From positions 1-64,000 of the forward strand of contig JASAMV010005207.1 in NCBI GenBank assembly GCA_030248065.1: a stretch of DNA of 64,000 nucleotides. Reading direction: 5' to 3'. The DNA comes from Rhynchonema sp. JSB1_4 (taxonomy: Eukaryota; Nematoda; Chromadorea; Monhysterida; Xyalidae). Under the pieces are notes generated by a model. The model did not search any database, was not told the DNA's origin, and saw only the letters and a list, made by a program, of their open reading frames with translations. Below are positions 58,977 through 64,000 of this stretch, one piece after another (positions within the stretch are counted from its first letter, which is position 1; each line of letters begins with the position of its first letter). The position numbers and the translations under genes were made by a program.

Positions 58977-61900
58977 ATGCTGACGGTCAAGTTCATGGCA
59001 AAAATAACCGAGGGATTGGCGCTGGATACGTTTATAAGTTCGTTTGTGCTCGATGCTCGTTTTGAAGTTTACGAGACGACTTCGACATCCGACTCCCTGC
59101 CGTGCAGTTCCTGGTCCTGTGGTCAATTAGCCCAGCTTCCTTGGTACTTTTTTGGCGGGAAAATTTGTGTATCGCAAGGGTGAAAGACCCAAATTCACGA
59201 AACACATCTTCTGAGGTTGAAAATTTGGCCTTATTTTGCCCCTTGGACACACACAACCTCCGTAAAAGGGTCCCGTAAAAACCTAAATACAGCACAGCCC
59301 CCACCAGTGTAGTTCCTGGTCCGGAGTAGGCCTGGGCACAATACCACTTTTGACACCCAATACCAATACCCAATACCAATACCGGCCCTGTACCAATACC
59401 CAATACCCAATACCAATACCGAATTGGGGACCCAATACCAATACCCAATACCAATACCGGGCGAGACCCAATACCAATACCAATACCCAATACCAAGTCA
59501 ATACTACTGAAGTGGTTGGTATTGGGTTTGGTATTGGGTTGGTATTGGTATTGAGTATTGGGTATTGGGTTGGTATTGGTATTGGGTATTGGGTATTGGT
59601 CTTAGTATTGGTTTGGTATTGGGTTTTTGGTCTGGTATTGGGTTGGTATTGGGTTTGGTATTGGTTTGGTATTGGGTTTTGAGTCAGGTATTGGGTTTGG
59701 TATTGGTTTGGTATTGGGTTTTTCTGGGTTAGTATTGGGTATTGGTTTTGACCCAATACCTGGGCAAACCCAATACCAATACCCAATACCAATACCAGGC
59801 CAGCTTCAATACCAATACCCAATACCCAATACCAGAAATAGACCCAATACCAATACCAAACACTGGTATTGGTATTGGTATTGGGTGGTATTGGTATTGG
59901 GTATTGGGTATTGTGCCCACCCATAGTCCGGAGGGGGAGATAGCGGACCCTCCGTTTTTTTCGGAGGGGGAGATAACGTACCCCCGAGGGGGGGAAGGGG
60001 GGGGAAGACCCAAATTCGGGAAAAAGTCACTTTTTGAGGTGGAAAATTTGACCTATTTTTTGCCCCTTTTTTGAAAAAATTCTTCATAAAAAGGGCATTT
60101 TGGCGACTTTTGAGAACATTGACCTAAAAATCACACATTTTTGGTATAGAAATGCCCATTTTAGGCCTAAAAATGCCTATTTTAGGCAAAAATTGGGGGA
60201 GATAGTGTACCCGGAGGGGGAGATAGGGGGATAGTGTACCACCTGAGGGGGAGATAGCGTACCCGAGGGGGGGACCCCCCTCCCCCCCCAGGAACTACAC
60301 TGGCCCCCACGGAATAGAGCCCCCCGGTAATACAGCACCCCCAAAAGGGGTCATTGATTTAACAGGCCCCAAGGAATAAAGCCCCCTAAGTAAAGCCCCT
60401 AGTAGTGCATTAAGGCTTGATAGTTGTGCATGTGCACAGCACAGGTGCATTTATGCACGTTTGTTGTTCGTTCAGAGCATATAATACGCCTCTTATTGAT
60501 GAATAGACACGAATAAATGAGATTATAATAAAAAAAACATCCTTTCAAAGACTCCTTTTTAGGGGGTTTTTAGGGGTATTTCGAGGAACAAATTTTCAGA
60601 TTCGAGTCATTGAATTATAGTAGAGCTCCTAGAATAGAGCCCCCCAAAATGAGGTCAGTGAATTAATAGAGCCCCTTGTATTTAGGTTTTTACGGTATTT
60701 TGGCGACGTTTAACAACTAGGCTAAAAATGTTAGGCCTACAAATGCCCATTTTAGGCCCAAAAATGCCTATTTTAGCAGACAGAAGAAATTAACTAGTGT
60801 GCCCGGAGGCATGGAATTTTAGTGCAAAATTAGGCAAAAAATTGTACTTTCAGGTATTTTGGCCGAAAATTGGCCCACACACACTCAAAATGATCATTTT
60901 GGTGTGCGCGATTTTTAGGGGTTCCGTCCGAGTACCGTAAAAACCTAAATAGAAGGGGGGGCTCTATTAACTCACTGACCCCATTTTGGGGGGGCTCTAT
61001 TCCGGGGGGCCTCTATTAATTCACTGACCCGAACCTGAAAAATTGTTCCCAGAAATACCCCCAAAAACCCCTAAAAAGGGGGTTGAAAGGATGTTTTTTC
61101 GCTTGTAATCGCATTTATTGGGGCCGTAATTCGTGGACCGGCCGACCGCTGACCGGTACATTTAGCTACGGTAGCTATAGCACAGGCAGCGGACGGAGCC
61201 CGCTAACGGCAACCTCGTTAACCGTGTGGGAATGTTCTGCAAGCTGGAGCAGCGGACGGAGCCCGCGAACGGCAACACCGTTAACCGTGTGGGAATGTTC
61301 TGCAAGCTGGAGCAGCGGACGGAGCCCACTAACGGCAACTCCGTTAACCGTGTGGAAATGTCCTGCTATCGGAAATATGGGTTACGGTAGCTATGCTGCC
61401 TGTGCTATAGCTACCGTAGCTAAATGTACCGGTCAGCGGTCGGCCGGTCCACGAATTACGTTCCCCATTTATTCGTGTCTATTCGTCATAGGAGGCGTAT
61501 TATGTGCTCTGAACGAACAACAAACATGCATAAATGTACCTGTATACCACTATCAAGCCTTAATACACTACAGTATAGGGGATGTTACTTAGGGGGGCTC
61601 TATTCCGGGGGGGGGGCTCTATTAATTCACTGACCCCTTTTTGGGGGGGCTCTATTCCGGGGGGGGCTGTATTTAGGTTTTTACGGTAGGCCTGAGCACA
61701 ATACCACTTTTGACACCCAGACCCAATACCAATACCGTAAAAACCTAAATAGAAGGGGGGCTCTATTAATTCACTGACCCCATTTTGGGGGGCTCTATTA
61801 CGGGGGGGGCTCTATTCCGGGGGGGCCTGTATTAATTCACTGACCCGAGCCTGAAAAAATTGTTCCCAAAAAAATACCCCCAAAAACCCTTAAAAAGGGG

Positions 61901-63915
61901 TTTGAAAGGATGTTTTTCGCTTGTAATCGCATTTATTCGTGTCTATTGGTCAATAAGAGGCGTATTATGTGCTCTGAACGAACAACGAACGTGCATAAAT
62001 GTACCTGTGCACCATACTATCAAGCGTTAGTTAATACACTACTGTATAGGGGATGTTACTTAAGCAGGGGGCTCTATTCCGGGGGGCTCTATTAATTCAC
62101 TGACCCCTTTTTGGGGGGGGGGCTGTATTTAGGTTTTTACGGTACCCAATACCAATACCGGCCCTGTACCAATACCCAGTACCCAATACCAATACCAAGT
62201 TGGTGACCCAATACCACGAGGTTGGAAAACACCCATTTTCGCATTTGAAAAGCATAAATCTACTGACTCGAGATACCGTAAAAACCTAAATACAAGTGGG
62301 CTCTATAGTGCCCATCGTGAAAAATACCGTTTTTTTTCTGGTAAAGAAACAAAAAAAAATGTTTTTTCGCAGCCAGATAACTTTCCAAAATTAATTTCCC
62401 CAAAAAATAACTGGCAGTTTATTTTTCACCGAAAAATGTGTTTTTTGGTCTAAAATGGCAAAAATTTTTCTTGAGGGCTGTACTTAGGTTTTTACGGTAC
62501 CCTTGTTAGGGGTCAGCTCGAGATAGATATCCTAACCCATCCCCATCAGTGTTGACTCACTTGAGAGACACCCAAAGGGGTCGGAAGGAAAAGGGATTGA
62601 CATTGACACCCAAAGGAGTCGAAAGGATTTGGCATTTACAGCCAAAGGGGTAGAAACGGAAAGGGGTTGACATGGGCACCCAAAGGGGTAGAAAGGGAAT
62701 GACGACATTGACACCCAAAGGGGTCCCGACCTGGGGAGCATCCGGAATCCCCATCATCCCCCTAGCCCCCATCCTGCCACTACAGTGCCTGCACACCGCA
62801 CTGGCCGGAAGGGAAACTAGGGTGCTGCGTACCACCCTCGTACTCGGTTTTTTTAGCAGCAAGTGGAAATTTTTAGAAGCAAATTGCTACCATCTGTGGC
62901 AAAAACTATGTGTCTCCTCAAGATACGAATTTTTCTTCACCTGTTTCAGAAGCTGTGAACGTTGTTGCCAAGTTGGGAAAACTGGCTGTGGTCCGAATCA
63001 CGAAGACATCGTTTTCGTTCGTTCAAAATCAAGCCTTAAAAGAGAATTTTCCGACGATGGAGCTCGAGATTTTGGCGGTATGTTTTGTTGCTCCTTTTCT
63101 GGGAATCAATCAACAACTGACTGACCTTGCCATATTCACACACTCTCAGGACAAGGTGTTCGAAAACTTTGTCGTTGAAACGGGCAACGACGAAAACGAG
63201 TTTTATCTCGAGATCCCGTGCGACGAATTTGTGTCGCTGCTGCGATCGCTGATGCACGCCCGGTCCGTGTCATTCAGATTGGTCAAGAAGGAATCGCCGC
63301 ATCTGCAGATATTCAGCAAACATCAGGTCCGTTGTTGAACCTTGGGGGCAACTTTTGCCTTCGGAGTATAACATGGCAACACAGGCACATGCCAATGACT
63401 GACAAGTTGACTTCCGGTTTGATTCTGCAAGTAAAAAGTGTCTCGGGCAGATTTTGAATGCAATCGCACGTGTGTGAGACAAGACGAGCACAATGTAGCA
63501 ATTGGTTGGCGGCGGTCAGAGCGGAACAACGTTGGATTTTTTCAAACAAACGGCAAAAAACACCATATTGAATTGGCCTGGACGATTGCAGCACGGCGTT
63601 GCGTCGGTGGCGCGCACAGTCAACCACGACATGCCCGTCAGATTCGTGAATGTCGGGCGATGGGTGGACTTTGGTCGCATAACAACACCCACCAACATAG
63701 ATGTAAGTGACGCTCTGGAACTTTGCGGCAACTTTAAAACCAGTTCTGGAAAAGTGTATCACCATCTTGTTTTGCTGGCCCACGACAGCTTTTCAATGTG
63801 CAATTTGTTTTTTTCTTAGGTGACAATCAATCTTCCGCCCGTCCGTCAGTTGCAAAAAGTGATCCAGGGACTGAAAAACATGAACACCAAATACGTGGTT
63901 GGTGGCGTTGTATAA
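58977..63915 (+). CDS. hus1: HUS1-like checkpoint clamp subunit
   Basis: Exons 58977-59037, 62950-63077, 63150-63326, 63592-63702 and 63820-63915 join in phase to about 190 residues. The start MLTVKFMAKITEGLALDTFI matches the HUS1 N-terminal strand. Next come AVNVVAKLGKLAVVRIT, then FYLEIPCDEFVSLLRSLMHA with VSFRLVKKESPHLQIF, then ASVARTVNHDMPVRFVNV, and finally VTINLPPVRQLQKVIQGLKN. HUS1 is one subunit of the 9-1-1 PCNA-like clamp loaded at DNA damage to activate ATR signalling. Known HUS1 proteins are about 280 residues; here a TAA follows YVVGGVV, with AATAAA at 63,942. Either the protein is short or the real exon 5 ends at a GT near 63,895 and the gene continues past the window. Intron 1 (3.9 kb) is filled with transposons. 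Confidence 0.85.
59305..60302. mobile_element. hAT-like element CAGTGTAGTTCCTGG, nested
   Basis: A perfect 15-bp TIR, CAGTGTAGTTCCTGG and CCAGGAACTACACTG, with the perfect 8-bp duplication GCCCCCAC (59,297-59,304 and 60,303-60,310). The interior has GGGGGAGATAG-type repeats on the right side. It is inserted in MITE copy 1 and itself hosts the element at 59,327-59,925. Without that insert it is about 391 bp. Confidence 0.9.
59327..59925. mobile_element. hAT-like element with CCAATA arrays, innermost of the nest
   Basis: Left end TAGGCCTGGGCACAATACC, right end GGTATTGTGCCCACCCATA, flanked by the perfect 8-bp duplication GTCCGGAG (59,319-59,326 and 59,926-59,933). Almost the whole 599 bp is CCAATACC arrays, switching strand several times. 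Open frames here encode only a low-complexity Trp-Tyr-Val-Leu-Gly type repeat. A second, broken copy starts at 61,687. Confidence 0.9.
60935..61686. mobile_element. CCGTAAAAACCTAAATA MITE, copy 2, interrupted by a foldback element
   Basis: Ends CCGTAAAAACCTAAATA and TATTTAGGTTTTTACGG with TA on each side (60,933-60,934 and 61,687-61,688). A GGGGGGCTCTATT core with TTCACTGACC motifs lies near both ends. Removing the foldback at 61,120-61,465 with its 8-bp duplication leaves about 398 bp. TA targets suggest a Tc1/mariner-like mobilising transposase. Confidence 0.85.
61120..61465. mobile_element. Foldback element with 63-bp minisatellite core
   Basis: Long inverted repeats (about 61,120-61,189 and 61,384-61,465, including GTAATTCGTGGACCGGCC and GGTACATTTAGCTACGGTAG) enclose three tandem 63-bp units starting at 61,187, 61,250 and 61,313 (each with CAGCGGACGGAGCCC). 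The flanking 8-bp duplication is CATTTATT (61,112-61,119 and 61,466-61,473). The intact empty site is seen in copy 3 near 61,929 (CGCATTTATTCGTGTC). Confidence 0.85.
61687..62220. mobile_element. Broken copy of the CCAATA hAT-like element
   Basis: Starts TAGGCCTGAGCACAATACC at 61,687, is split by MITE copy 3 at 61,735-62,142, and resumes with CCCAATACCAATACC. Its right terminus is missing. Confidence 0.65.
61735..62142. mobile_element. CCGTAAAAACCTAAATA MITE, copy 3, uninterrupted
   Basis: 408 bp with TA on both sides (61,733-61,734 and 62,143-62,144), inserted in a CCAATA-array element. It is the reference copy for the family. Confidence 0.85.
62276..62497. mobile_element. Short relative of the CCGTAAAAACCTAAATA MITE
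   Basis: CCGTAAAAACCTAAATA on the left and a one-base-different inverted end on the right, flanked by TA on both sides. At 222 bp its interior (AAAAATACCGTTTTT, TTTTTCACCGAAAAATG) is unrelated to the 408-bp copies. Confidence 0.75.
62565..62730. repeat. Tandem array of about 40-bp CACCCAAAGGGGT units
   Basis: CACCCAAAGGGGT or a close variant recurs about every 40 bp (near 62,568, 62,608, 62,640, 62,677 and 62,711), each followed by GAAAGG-type sequence and GACATTGACA or a variant. It lies in intron 1 of HUS1. Confidence 0.65.
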
Positions 63916-64000
63916 TTTTAGTTTAGGATCAGAACTGGATTAATAAACCGGTTACAATGTTTCCATGGTTGAGGGATTTAACCGTTTCCTATTTTAAAAA

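Larger units (their letters stand above)
59274..60695. mobile_element. CCGTAAAAACCTAAATA MITE, copy 1, interrupted by a hAT-like element
   Basis: Ends CCGTAAAAACCTAAATACA and TGTATTTAGGTTTTTACGG. Removing the hAT-like insert at 59,305-60,302 and its 8-bp duplication leaves about 416 bp, the family's full length. It is in the opposite orientation to copies 2 and 3 and shares their core (AATACGCCTC, GAATAAATG, TGCATTTATGCACG). A TA follows the right end; the left flank is TC. Confidence 0.8.

Noticed and set aside
59283..59924. Long open frames encoding Trp-Tyr-Val-Leu-Gly or Pro-Asn-Thr repeats
   Set aside because: They are translations of the CCAATA arrays of a transposon, open in several frames at once because of the short repeat unit.
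61187..61375. Regularly spaced repeats resembling a small CRISPR array
   Set aside because: The 63-bp units are directly adjacent with no variable spacers, and lie inside a foldback transposon in a eukaryotic genome.

Overview
The window is from the nuclear genome of an invertebrate animal. It is rich in introns: consistent GT-AG junctions rejoin reading frames into recognisable animal proteins (7TM receptors, C-type lectin, CCP/sushi, EGF and Ig domains, HUS1). It also holds many short terminal-inverted-repeat transposons. I cannot fix the phylum. A TTAGGC array, the nematode telomere hexamer, occurs inside a mobile element, which is only weak evidence for a nematode. The gene content (Mieap-like protein, CCP-rich EGF-TM7 receptor, Ig-EGF-TM protein) is not Caenorhabditis-like.

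Layout. 1-5.3 kb: no supportable gene; repeats and a 1,020-bp hAT-like element. 5.3-17.9 kb: a young tandem duplication of a ~6.2-6.4-kb unit, each copy carrying the same four-exon rhodopsin-like GPCR gene on + and differing by a few clean insertions. 18.0-20.0 kb: a four-exon + gene for a DUF1989 (urea carboxylase-associated) protein, a family known mainly from bacteria and fungi, with a tRNA-like sequence in intron 1. 20.4-40.0 kb (-): one very large modular receptor gene. Its product reads, N to C: two copies of a [C-type lectin, Cys-rich/EGF-like, ricin-type beta-trefoil, second C-type lectin] cassette, about 18 CCP domains, one EGF, and an adhesion/secretin-type 7TM domain with an acidic tail. 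I see no GAIN/GPS. 41.6-54.2 kb (-): a multi-exon gene whose C-terminus resembles the mitochondria-eating protein (Mieap/SPATA18). 54.5-55.75 kb (-): exons of an unrecognised gene. 55.8-58.2 kb (+): a signal peptide-Ig-EGF-TM-cytoplasmic tail protein with neuregulin-like order. 59.0-63.9 kb (+): the DNA-damage checkpoint clamp subunit HUS1, with a 3.9-kb first intron packed with nested transposons.

Most striking are (i) the lectin/CCP/EGF-7TM receptor, built by three levels of internal duplication, and (ii) a set of unrelated hAT-like elements, several with perfect 8-bp target-site duplications, that share one architecture: short TIRs followed by long subterminal arrays of a motif present in that element's own terminus (GGGAAATTTCCC, GGGATC, GGCCC, CCAATA; also TTAGGC in a smaller element). 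All calls come from reading the sequence; no database search was run.
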